Positions 1-11,438 of a stretch of DNA of 64,000 nt are shown piece after piece (within the stretch, counting starts at the first letter, position 1; each line of letters opens with the position of its first letter). Source of the DNA: Podospora pseudocomata (taxonomy: Eukaryota > Ascomycota > Sordariomycetes > Sordariales > Podosporaceae). Below the pieces are notes generated by a model, which was given only the letters and a program-made list of their open reading frames with translations, was not told the origin of the DNA and searched no databases. The translations under genes were made by a program, and so were the position numbers. The stretch spans positions 1,302,001 through 1,366,000 of the forward strand of contig NC_085888.1 of the NCBI RefSeq assembly GCF_035222375.1, written 5' to 3'.

Positions 1-1207
1 CATGTACACCACTTAGATGTGACCTCTTGGGACCAGGAAACCCCAACGTAGGCGGTAAAGCCGGCACCACCGAGTCAAGCGAATCACTCGATCCCTCAAA
101 AATAGGCGACACAGGCGCAGTGGCTGTTCCAGGTAGCCCAACCGACTGCTCATACGAGGGCGGTCGAGAAAAAAGCGGCTTGTGATAATAGGCCGCCGTT
201 CTAGTGCTAGCTGCAGACCCAGGCGGCTGCTGCTGCTCACGGATACGCGTCGAGTAGGGCGTCGTCTGGAGAATGGCTCCGCTCGTAGCAGACTGTGGGA
301 TCCGGCTCACAGGCCCCTGGAAAGAATGCTCATGAGAAGTAGTCTGCCGAGACGGCAGTCCCTGATTATACCTCGCTAACCCTGCCAACTGTGGTACTGG
401 GCGAATAAGTGAATATGCCGATGCCGAAGGGTTGTTTTGAGCACGGGCTGCGGAGTTGCTGCTGCTGGTTCCTGCATTGCCTGAGCGGTTCGTCTGGGCT
501 TCAACAACCATGTTGAGATTCCTGCCAAGCAGCACTTCATTATGGAACTTGTCGTCAAGGGCCGCAAAACGACCCGACCAGTACTGGGACGGCATTGCCG
601 TGGTGACGAATCGTGGATTGTCTGGTAGAGGGGGAGATGCCTCCTGACAGGGGGGTTTTTGGCTGTCATTCAGGAGGGGCTCCATGGAACGTCTGGTGGC
701 CACAGGAGGTTGTTTTCGAGGTATCGCAATAACTGGCGGGGTGACCCTTGGTTGGGAAGAGCTTGAGCTATCATTTCGACTAGTACTGCCATGGTGAATA
801 AGGGAGGCCCGTGACAATGAGTTGGTAATGCTAGAGAGGACACTGAAAGTTCTGGATTTGGTGAGCAATCCCTGCCGAGGAGGAGGTAATGAAGTGTTGT
901 CAGCAGGCCTCTGGTTCTCTGCCACCCGGCTGTTGTCAATGCTATGGTAATCTACCGTTGTAACAAGAGGGGTCGGATGTGGGTAAGTGCTTGCTGGCTT
1001 GGACATGTCTGAGGGACGCATCAAGTTGGTGTCCTCGAGAGGCGTTCCGTTTCGAGTTACTCTGCCGATAGGCCCACTGATTGGGATGCTGGTGGCAGAG
1101 GTAGATTTTCTTGCCTTCGTTTCGGAACGGGTGGATTTAGTTGAAGCGCGACTTTGCACCCAGCTGGAGGTGTGTGTCCAACCATGTCGTCGAGCGGGCG
1201 GTTCCAT
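1..1207 (-). CDS. Ser/Pro-rich protein of unknown function, open at the left edge
   Basis: A frame on the minus strand stays open from an ATG at 1207 to the first base of the window, about 402 codons with no stop, so the 3' end lies outside. The product is rich in Ser, Pro, Thr and Gln and looks mostly disordered. One better-ordered block, PSQYWSGRFAALDDKF, is near residue 200; a similar Tyr-Trp-Ser-Gly-Arg-Phe block occurs in other fungal proteins of unknown function. The first 50 codons overlap, in another frame, the end of the membrane-type ORF at 1057-1656, so either the true start is further in (for example the Met codon near 1020) or an intron joins the two frames. Function unknown. Long open frame and codon use support a real gene; start uncertain. 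Confidence 0.6.
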   Translation of the reverse strand, partial: MEPPARRHGWTHTSSWVQSRASTKSTRSETKARKSTSATSIPISGPIGRVTRNGTPLEDTNLMRPSDMSKPASTYPHPTPLVTTVDYHSIDNSRVAENQRPADNTSLPPPRQGLLTKSRTFSVLSSITNSLSRASLIHHGSTSRNDSSSSSQPRVTPPVIAIPRKQPPVATRRSMEPLLNDSQKPPCQEASPPLPDNPRFVTTAMPSQYWSGRFAALDDKFHNEVLLGRNLNMVVEAQTNRSGNAGTSSSNSAARAQNNPSASAYSLIRPVPQLAGLARYNQGLPSRQTTSHEHSFQGPVSRIPQSATSGAILQTTPYSTRIREQQQPPGSAASTRTAAYYHKPLFSRPPSYEQSVGLPGTATAPVSPIFEGSSDSLDSVVPALPPTLGFPGPKRSHLSGVH

Positions 1208-1656
1208 GACTGGAGGAAAATCCTGAAGGCTGCCACGACCACAGAAACAATGGCGAATACTGCTGCACCGGCGAGGGTCGCAACCTGAAACAGTAATACC
1301 AACCAGAGGTTGACGACGTGCCCAAGAGTCACCAGATCGGTTTGAAGCGAGCACTTTATAACAGTGTAGGTCGAGTGAGACGATAGAAGTGTGATGCGAA
1401 CTGTGGCGAACAGAATACGACTAAATAAGACAAACAAAATGACAAGCGCAGCAGTAAGACCTTTGAGGGTGGCGTCAATGTCTTTGGCGGTGGTTGAAAG
1501 CAACTCAAGCTGTTGGAGCTTCCTGTTGATGCCGTCGATTTTCTTCGAAGTCTCGTTTGCAACGCTGTGGAGGGGGTGTTGGGAGCAGAGTTCGTCGTCC
1601 GAATTGCCGGAGCTTGCGTCCGAATCTGCGCAGCAGTGCAAGTTACTTCTGTTCAT
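1057..1656 (-). CDS. Putative membrane protein, 199 codons, or 5' exon of the neighbouring gene
   Basis: The frame starts with an acidic, Ser-rich stretch, then an amphipathic helix-like segment (residues about 35-60), then two or three hydrophobic segments (about 65-90, 108-125 and 125-148) that look membrane-spanning, and ends in a basic Pro-rich tail. The last 150 bases overlap the start of the open frame 1-1207 in another frame. Two models fit: a short membrane protein of its own, or a first exon spliced into the downstream frame, giving a membrane-anchored protein with a long disordered tail. I could not find a splice pair good enough to decide. No family recognised. Confidence 0.4.
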   Translation of the reverse strand: MNRSNLHCCADSDASSGNSDDELCSQHPLHSVANETSKKIDGINRKLQQLELLSTTAKDIDATLKGLTAALVILFVLFSRILFATVRITLLSSHSTYTVIKCSLQTDLVTLGHVVNLWLVLLFQVATLAGAAVFAIVSVVVAAFRIFLQSWNRPLDDMVGHTPPAGCKVALQLNPPVPKRRQENLPLPPASQSVGLSAE

Positions 1657-2218
1657 GGCGGGTCAGCGGGGCACAATGGACTCGATGTTGATTGTCGAGA
1701 AAAAAAGCAGTGAGAGAGATGTATGGGGGAGATGGTTACAAGCGGGACCAGCTGCAGACAAACACCCAAGTTCATTGACGGCCACATCCATGCTACGCAC
1801 CTTCCAAAACAACAGAGCAAAATTCTAACTCCTTAGATTAAGATAAAAAAGCAGGAAGTTGCAAAGGTAGTTGCTACGGGGCGTCAAATAACGTCGGGGA
1901 ATATGGATAGGGACCAATGTCAACAACAGGCAAGAGGTCCTCGGTTTGCGACTTCTGCCCCTTCACTTGGGCAGAATGTGGCGCTGGCCGCCATATCGAC
2001 TCGAGACCACTATAAGAAAATAAGCCAAGATAGAGACATAAGATGACCTGGCTCAGACGAAAGCAAATGCAAAGTAACAATTTTCTATAAGGGGGGTAAA
2101 AAAACATAAAACAACTATCCAAAGGTATCCTCCTCTCTATTCCTGCTCAATTCGCCGACCAAAAGCTCGTCATTGAAACGACTGAGCTATTGGAACCAGT
2201 CTGAGATCCTGCACAATG
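1657..2218. other. Intergenic, no gene seen
   Basis: This stretch separates two genes on the minus strand. It holds short unrelated frames only and presumably contains the promoter of the gene at the left and the 3' region of the TANGO2-like gene. Confidence 0.5.
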
Positions 2219-3334
2219 CTAGTTGCAGAGCTCCTCTTCCTTCTCCCAGCCCTCAATCTTGAATCTAAATGTTTCATCCCCAGAGCCTCTTGGGATGGGG
2301 TTACCATGAGGGTCCCAGAGAGCTCTCTCAGTATAGGTCACATTGCCATCCCAATCCACGAGAATGATGGTCTGTCGTTGCGTGCCGTAGAGGCCAGTTT
2401 GGAAGCCATTGGGCTGGTCGTCTGGGCGAGCCACGATGGTCAAGACTTCGGCTGCCGGCGAATCACGATCCTTGTGCTTCACTTGTCCTCGCAGTCTGGC
2501 CTCTGCCATTTCTTCTTGGTGCGACTTGCCGCCAAAGGCAGGGATGAAAATCGAGTCCTTGAGCAACGGGATGCCTTCCTCAAGGTCCATGGTGTGGTCG
2601 GACGGAAACCTATCCGTGTCCAAAATTTCGAACAGTGCCTCCTGGAGCTCCTTTTCGTCCATCTTTTCGGTGACAGCACGGAGCATTGCTTCGCGGCCTT
2701 CCCGAATCTTGGGCCATAGCTCCTCCTTATCTTCCTGTTCCGGATGCAAATATGTGGCGTTGCTCAGGCCGTAGATGGAGCTGCGCTCTCCACAAATCCA
2801 TGGAACCTGCCCAACATGGTCGCAACGGTTCGAGATGATGGCCAGGGGCTCAATGTTGTTGCTATCCCCCTTCACCTTTCTGAGTTTTCCGCAGATCAAG
2901 GAGAAGCCACCCACTCCCTTTACTCCACCGTCTTCCAGCATGCGGGTCACAAACCGCTCTGTCGATTCGGCCGGGTCAGCGCCAAGCCATGCCGTCACCA
3001 TGCCTCCACGGCTGCGCTTGCCATGTACCGGATGGGCAACATCGTGGGTGTCCGTTTCCCGGTAGTTTGTAAGGACGGCAAAGTTTCCACCCTTGGTGAT
3101 GCCGAGCCACGTCCCTCGCTCGGCTCGCTGGAGATCTCGACTGGAGAGGACTTCGACCTCGGCCGGTGGAGCGGCCTTTGCTACCCCGTTGGCCGAGCCG
3201 TTAACGGCGGGGGTTTCTGGGGTAGCTTTCCACCAGTGGGGTCTGCTCGTTGGGCGCAGGATGTACTCGTCGCGGTTGTCGATGACGACCAGGGCGTATT
3301 TGGGGTGGGATGTTGTAAGCAGCACTATACACAT
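2219..3334 (-). CDS. TANGO2/NRDE family protein
   Basis: A single exon of 371 residues. The protein begins MCIVLLTTSHPKYALVVIDN and has the family's N-terminal Asn-Arg-Asp-Glu at residues 20-23, followed by the conserved RGTWLGITKGGNFAVLTNYR block and, near the C-terminus, the YGTQRQTIILVDWDGNVTYT block. This matches the NRDE family (Pfam DUF833), whose animal member TANGO2 is linked to Golgi organisation and lipid or haem handling; the exact biochemical role is unsettled. The frame stays open upstream to 3526, but I chose the Met at 3334 because Met-Cys at the N-terminus is the family pattern and the upstream 64 codons are low-quality sequence. It is transcribed away from the homocitrate synthase gene across a 1.7 kb divergent spacer. 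Confidence 0.9.
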   Translation of the reverse strand: MCIVLLTTSHPKYALVVIDNRDEYILRPTSRPHWWKATPETPAVNGSANGVAKAAPPAEVEVLSSRDLQRAERGTWLGITKGGNFAVLTNYRETDTHDVAHPVHGKRSRGGMVTAWLGADPAESTERFVTRMLEDGGVKGVGGFSLICGKLRKVKGDSNNIEPLAIISNRCDHVGQVPWICGERSSIYGLSNATYLHPEQEDKEELWPKIREGREAMLRAVTEKMDEKELQEALFEILDTDRFPSDHTMDLEEGIPLLKDSIFIPAFGGKSHQEEMAEARLRGQVKHKDRDSPAAEVLTIVARPDDQPNGFQTGLYGTQRQTIILVDWDGNVTYTERALWDPHGNPIPRGSGDETFRFKIEGWEKEEELCN

Positions 3335-5025
3335 TTTGACGTGGTGGTTTAGGGGAAGATGGTGTATGTAGGGATGTTGAGAAAATGGGTAGATAGATAA
3401 GATAGATGAGACGGGTAAGGACGGGATCGTCACAAGTACGGATAAGGATACGGGATAATATATGGGGAAGTGAGATAGGTGAGTTGCACGTGTGTGAGTG
3501 TGTGCAATTAGGTATCGAGAGATCAAGTACGGACGCTGACACTTGCCACGCCTTCCCCCAAGAGCCTTCCGTATTTATAGCTGATCAGAGAGACAAGAGC
3601 GTACGTTCAGGCAGATCAGGTTCCCAACGCATGCAACACTCGCAGAGGAATCGAAAGGTTGCAGGATGCAGATAAAATCAGGCCACGCCCTCACTGACGG
3701 TTGCCAACCCGCCTAGCGCCGGGTCCAGCCACTACGGATGATCTGACGACACGGCTCTGGGCTTCTGGGCTTATATGGACACGAAACAGGAGTCCGCGAA
3801 CAGAAGTCGCGGGGACGGTATCAACGGGACCGCCGGTGCAACGTCAAGGCGGGTTCCGGCCGGGTATCGGGTTTCCACGATCAAGGCGGCCGAAGCGTGT
3901 GCCTTGCGTTGGGCTGGATGGTGACAGTCGTACAGGTAGGAGGTGGTGGTGAACAGGTGTTTGCCGACTCCGCCTGACTGAGACCCCTTCCTCTGCCCCG
4001 GATTTTCAACAGGCGAAAGTGCACGGGCCATCCATGTGAAAGAAAGCTCGAGGTCCTTGCCGTCGGCAGCCCGGCCTGAACTAAGGGCGGGGCAACACCA
4101 AAGTGGATGTCTGCTGGAGTTGTAAACCCCGCCGATGTAGGACGTCGTGGATGTTCCTACCCGGTAGGACGCTCGGACGCTATCGAGACGCAATGCCGAA
4201 TCCCATGACACTGCATGGCTATGATGAATCATCTCTTCTTTCAAGTGGGATCTGATGGGGCCGCTTGCCTTCTAGCCTCTTGGTGCAGCAAGGTAACAAT
4301 AACGACGAACTTCGGTGGAAGGGTCGAGGGGACAGCAAACACACACCCCAACTCCTCGATGACACATGCTCCCAAACGTCTTAGTCAATTCAGCATGGAC
4401 AGGGGTTGCCGGATGCTGTGTCCAGGCACTTGGAGAGCGCGGGGATTGCGATGCGACTTTTTTATATTGACCGCCCAGTTATGGCTAACGTGTACCATGG
4501 TGCTTGCAATATGCGTACATGTCCGTGTCCCATTAGCCACTGTGTGTATGCGTGTTTGCCCCCCATCGTGATGCTTCAACGGGGCGGCCGGTTGATGATA
4601 GACGGACATTCTCTCCTCGTAGGGAATAGAGGATTGAAAACATGAGTCCCGGAGATCTCTCGATCGCGGCCGGTGTTATGAAAAAAAAGCGGCGGATAAA
4701 AGACCCCCAGACAGGGCCTTGTGACGTTATGTTCTTGGCCGTTTTCAGACTGTTTGGCCAATCAAGCCCTCCTTTTTCTACTGGGCGAGCTGTAGGGGCT
4801 CTTGTTTAGAGCGTTTCCTTTTGTGCCACTGCGGGGTCGATGGCAGCTGCCGACGAAAAACTCTGATTGACTCATTCAGGTTTGAGAGGGGCGGACCGCG
4901 CCGACTATTTCAGCGACATCGGGAAGCTGTTGATTGACATTTTTACTTTTGATCTCTATACATCTTTTACTGCCCTTTCGACCCATTGCGCCTGTAGCAA
5001 ACCCAACAGACGGACGACAGACACA
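3335..5025. promoter_or_regulatory. Divergent intergenic region between TANGO2-like and homocitrate synthase genes
   Basis: About 1.7 kb with no convincing gene; frames here are short and unlike proteins. It must carry the promoters of both divergent genes. A Gcn4/CPC1-type site lies near the right end (separate entry). Confidence 0.6.
4868..4874 (+). promoter_or_regulatory. TGACTCA, likely Gcn4/CPC1-type site of the lysine gene
   Basis: The heptamer TGACTCA lies 152 bases before the homocitrate synthase ATG. This is the consensus bound by the Gcn4/CPC1/CpcA activator, which induces amino-acid biosynthesis genes on starvation in fungi. The match and its place upstream of a lysine gene are seen; the regulation itself is inferred. 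Confidence 0.55.
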
Positions 5026-6753
<1,728 letters not shown>

Positions 6754-8422
6754 AGCTTAGTGGTTGGGTGTCATTGAGCGCTGTCTGAGGGGCGTTATTA
6801 TTTATTTGTTTTTGGCCATCATTTGCGGAGTTGTGTGTACCAGGGAAAAAGGGCGATGCATTTGGTTTACAAAATTTCGTGGTTGTATTTTGCGGTAATC
6901 TTGGAACCCAAAAGTTCTGAATGATATATGAGATACGGCGGAAAGGAGCAAGAAAGCCCCTATGCCACACTTTACAAGACCTTTTACGTTATTCAGTGCA
7001 ATAGTGTTCATGTGATCGCATCGGCAACACACCCCATTACTATACATATTATCTACATCCGCCAGTGAACACTGGATTATCCTGAGTTGCATAATTGGGC
7101 AGTTTCATCCTCGGCAGATGGATGTCTCACGACAACCAATCGCAAAGAGGTTCCCGACGTCATCACACAGGTAATAGCAGGGTATCTTTACAGTCTCTTG
7201 GGCACACATGTGGACCTGGAGATAAGTGTGCCTTTCGGTTTTAGTTATGTGATCAGCTGTCTGGGGGACACTCCTGAAGCTCAGATAGGCGGTGCTGCCC
7301 AGCTTCCTGCCCTGTGGGGGGGTCCAAGGGATGGTTAGGCACAGTATGACAGACAGCCCAAGTTATCACCAAGACACAGCATTGGCCGGGGGAAACCTAG
7401 AGGCAAATCGGAACAGGTCAAACAAATGTTTGGGCGCGGGGTTTTCCCAGGTCCCGATGCAAATTCTGTGCGTCTGTCTGTGTACGAAAGGAATCCGTGA
7501 AGACACACGATGAAAGCTTGTTGAGGTTCAGCTCAGAGGTGAAGCCCAAGACCAAAGCATTGGGTTAAACCATGTGGTTTGGGTCTTCTCATGCCAAGTG
7601 GTGGAACCTGCTAGGGTTCTCACCGACGTCGGATGGCTTGACTAACAGAAACTATCATTGCATATGAAGCCGAGACAAACCTCACCTCTACGCTCAGTCA
7701 GTCACACAGACACAAGGCACGCCAAAAATTGCCTTCCATCCCTGCTTAGGCGGTATGCGTGCGGAAGCCCAACATCGAGTTGTAGAAATAGAAATGGCTG
7801 GATAGACCTCATCTGTGCTGATGGGCTTTCTGTGTCTTTTTGCGACGCTTCAGCCTGACCCTAGCCCCACGAGACCAAAGCCATCGAGTCCACCTTGAGC
7901 TCTTACACTAAACAGCCCGTGCTTGGCTCTATCATTGTTTTCTCTCAAAACCAACGTATCGGGATCCCAAACGAAGCACTCAAGCGGCGAGAGCGCAGCG
8001 ATTCCTTCTGCAATAGAACATCTCCCGCTGTGTTCGATCTCTGCTTTGCCGTTCCGCTGCATCCCCGAAACAGCGGGCAATCGAACGAGGGAAACGGGAA
8101 AGGGGAAAACGCACAGTCCACTTCTTGCCTTGGACCCCCTCCCCTGGCGCAGGCTATTTTGGCGTCCTCCATTCTGTGTCGTCATCGGACCAACATCTTG
8201 GACCTGAGACGGTCGAAACCTTGAACAGCCGACCCTGGGCACCCCCTCCACCGTCTTTTTTTGTCGAAATCTCTCGAAGTTCTTGCTTTCTCTCCGTGCG
8301 CGCAAACTTCCAGTCTCTGCATTCAAATATCCCTTTGGACCCTGAATCCGTGGTCTCCCTTGGCCTGCGATCTGCCGAACACCCCCGCACTTGTCCGTCT
8401 CGTGTAGTACTCCACCAGAACC
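6754..8422. other. Intergenic, no gene seen
   Basis: This holds the 3' region of homocitrate synthase and the upstream region of the Arg-rich gene. Open frames are short. A large minus-strand frame overlapping the right end (7850-8704) is the shadow of the next gene. The last 150 bases before 8423 are C/T-rich, as is common in fungal 5' leaders. Confidence 0.55.
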
Positions 8423-10125
8423 ATGGCTCACCGGACATCTGCCCCTGACCTTGTTCGTGAGCGCCCCGACCGCTTCGAAAGGGGCCGCTTCGAGTACGAA
8501 AGAGACCGCGATCGGTTCAGCGAGATCCGAGAGCGCTTCGAAGACGACGACGACGACTATGTGTACGAGCGAGAACGCCGTGTAACATCCCGGCCTCCCC
8601 CCCGCGACCGCGACCGATCCGTCGACCGCCGTTCCCGGGCCCCCTATGACGACGACGAGACCGTCATCCGGGAGCGCCGCCGGGTCATTTATGATGACGA
8701 GCAACCACGCAGTATCCTTCGACGTCGACCATCTCCCGAGAGTGAGGTGGAGCGCAGGTCTTCTGTCGTGATTGAGAAGGAGAGAAGGTACCGCAGCCCG
8801 TCACCCTCCAATGCGCCCCGTCCTGGACGACTTTTGAGACGGCAATCGAGCCTGGACACTTTTGATCGCAGGCCCCGTGGATATTACGAGCGTGAGGAAT
8901 ACGGACCCCCCGCCCGCCGTCTGGACCACAGTGTTCCGCCCTACGCCGAGAGCCACCGGCCGCTGCCCCGCCACCGAGCCCTGCCACCTCCCAGAGTGTA
9001 CGCCGAACGTGAATACTTCGACGAGATCCACGTCGATGACCATCACCATGACCACCCCGGCCGAGTCCGCGAAAGGGAGGTGATCCACACCCGCATGAGA
9101 TCACGGAGTCGAGAATCGCGCATCCGTCGTGGAAGATCCCGATCGTCCAGCAGGAGCAGCTCCTCAAGCAGCAGCGGCGGCACCAGCCTCACTGCCCGAA
9201 GCGAGTATCCAAAGAAGGGCAAGACCCGCATTCCAGCGCGCCTGGTCTCCAAGCGGGCGCTTATTGAGCTTGGTTACCCATTCGTCGAGGAGGTGAGTCG
9301 GGCGCCCCGTGATGCAGCTCCAGAGATGCGATACTGACAATTGCGAAGGGAAACACAATCATCGTCCAGAAGGCACTTGGCCAGAAGAACATTGACGATT
9401 TGCTGAAGCTGAGCGATGATTATAAGAAGAGTACGCCCACCCCGTTACTCCCCCACCAGGACAAAAAAGTAACATTCCCAGGCGAGTTCGAGATCATGGC
9501 CGCGCGATCCAGCGCTGGTGATATCATTGAGGAACGTCGAACAGAGATTGTTGAGTACCACACCACGGCACCTCCCCCTGCGGTGCACTACCACCATCAA
9601 CACCCGCCGGCCCCGGCCGGTAATGGTCCTATTATCATCAACGCCCAGCCCGCTCCCGCACCAGCCCCTCCCGTCGAGGTGGTCAAGACAACCATGATCC
9701 GCGAGCAGTCCCCAGCACGGTCCTACACGACCACCTCGTACGACACCACCTCGTACGGCACAACCACGTCATATGACACCTCTCTTACCTCCAGGGGCCC
9801 ACCCACAGTGATTGTGGACGCTCGCCCGCGTGAGGTAGCCCTTGTCGAGCCTTCTCGGGATACCTGGCGCTACGACGATAATGATGAACTGCGATCTGAG
9901 ATTCGGCATCTGGAGCGGCAGCTCGCGCGGCGGGAACGGTCAAAGTCCAGACACTCGCGTCACGGCAGCCGAGGCGACCTGGTTAGGGCGGAGCGGTTGT
10001 CGACGGGCGAGCTGGTGCTGTACGAAGAGGAAATTGAGACAATTGAGGAGCCTGCGAGGGGAGGGTTGAGAATCGAGAAGGACAAACGAGGTAGGATGTC
10101 TATCAGCGTGCCGAGGAACCGGTAA
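8423..10125 (+). CDS. Arg/Asp-rich DUF8035-like protein
   Basis: Three exons, 8423-9292, 9349-9430 and 9482-10125, give 531 residues. The first 250 residues are densely charged (Arg, Asp, Glu with RERD-like runs), followed by a Ser-rich patch and then a folded core starting at TRIPARLVSKRALIELGYPF and running through NTIIVQKALGQKNIDDLLKL. This core and the later ARSSAGDIIEERRTEI block match a fungal family I know as DUF8035. The C-terminal half has a Pro/His segment, a Thr/Ser/Tyr repeat (SYDTTSYGTTTSYDT) and another Arg-rich helix. Intron 2 is only 51 bases, divisible by three and without a stop, so a retained-intron form would add 17 residues; I prefer splicing because it restores KKSEFEIMAARSS. 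Function unknown; the Arg/Ser character suggests a nuclear or RNA-linked role, which is inference. Confidence 0.8.
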
Positions 10126-10754
10126 CCGGTGCTCGGTTTGCCGGATTCGGTGCGTTTTCCTTCAGCTGCATTTGCTTGATCGTGTTGAGGATGAGGAAGC
10201 TGACATGTTGGGTGATGTGATGTAGGCCCCCCTCCCAGGTTGATGAAGGCTATGTTGGCTACTTTGACTTGAGTGAGCAATTTCGAATCAAGCAAGCAAG
10301 CGAAGCGAAGCGAGTTGAAGACGAGATTGGATAGTAAGCGTCTGGGAGGCGATCTTTTTGGATGATGTGATTGGTTGCGAATTTCTTTGTTTGAGATTCT
10401 TTTGGGCGCGGCAGCAGCATACTAATAATGTGGGCGGCTGTTTTTGGTTACGATGTGATGATGACTTTTTTATGAGATTTACAGTGTGGGCAATATGCAT
10501 ATGGAATTTGGGACGGTCTGGACGTGGTGTGAAATGTAGGGGCAGAAGCTAGTCTGAGCTGTAGTAATCGAGATATCACAAGGATGATTGATGTGCGGGA
10601 CTCTAGGGTGGTGAAAGCTTTTCGATTGCAAGATTGGTATGTTTGCTCATGATTTTTGGCGAGATGCCATTGATTTGATTTCTAGGATGAATGCCTACCT
10701 ACCTAGCCAGTTATTCCTGCTCTAGGGGTAACCACCCGGTCAGAGGTAGGCATC
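10126..10754. other. Convergent 3' spacer, no gene seen
   Basis: This is the space between two convergent genes. It contains short purine-rich repeats (AAGCAAGCGAAGCGAAGCGA near 10290) and no credible coding frame. Confidence 0.5.
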
Positions 10755-11438
10755 TCAGTTCGCAGCCCTGATCTGCCGAGCAGTAAACTGCGTCAGACAC
10801 CGAAACTTGCGGACGCCGCTGCGGGTTTCGGCGAAATTGGTCATGTGGTGGAAACTGACGCCCGGGAAGAGGATGCACTCCCCGTAGGTCCTGCCGTCGA
10901 GGCCATACATTTTGTAGGGGTGGCCTCTGTCTTTGTAGATGGCTGTTTTGGGGGATCGAGTGGGTGGTCAGCTAAGGTACTTTTGTTTTTTTTTGCAAAT
11001 TGGTGTGATGATGATGGTAATAATGAGAAAGAGGGCTGGGGGGGGGGGGTGGTTGGCTCACTCCAATGGTAGAGGGGGTTGTTGCTGAAGTGCATCTCGA
11101 GGACGTTGATGTCGGTGGCGGCACCGCCGTAGCAGCCGCTGCCGACGCACCGGACGCCGGTCGTGCGGCCTGAGACGTCGTCTTGGGAGAGGTAGGGGCC
11201 GTAGGCGAGGACCTGTGGGGGATGGTTAGTAGGAAGAAGAGAGGGGGGGGAGTGAAGTTGGGGGGATGGGGGGGTGGGCGGAACGGACGTCGGCTTTGCT
11301 GGGGTCGTTGTCGAAGATGTACCAGCCGTCGTGGAGGACGCCGCCGTCGACGGGGATGATTTGGTGGCCCAGGTAGAGGTCGAAGTTTGCGGTGGCCAGG
11401 CCGGCGAGGGAGGCGAGGATGAGGGTTGAGAAACGCAT
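10755..11438 (-). CDS. Small secreted cysteine-containing protein, effector-like
   Basis: Three exons read on the minus strand, 11438-11289, 11212-11062 and 10942-10755, give 162 residues. Residues 1-18 (MRFSTLILASLAGLATAN) form a clear signal peptide. The mature part is about 144 residues with four cysteines at 72, 77, 122 and 149, which could form two disulfides, and no domain I recognise. Intron 1 begins GTCCGT, a weaker donor than usual, but the joined exons are in phase and end at a single stop. The frame is open 72 codons further up, but that part does not look like protein and would remove the signal peptide. Small secreted Cys proteins of this kind include effectors and surface proteins; role not known. 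Confidence 0.7.

Noticed and set aside
3771-4244. 157-codon minus-strand frame in the divergent promoter region
   Set aside because: No protein-like pattern, no homology recognised, and it lies in the upstream region of two solid genes.
7850-8704. 284-codon minus-strand frame
   Set aside because: The left half is low-quality sequence and the right half is the shadow of the Arg/Asp-rich gene starting at 8423.
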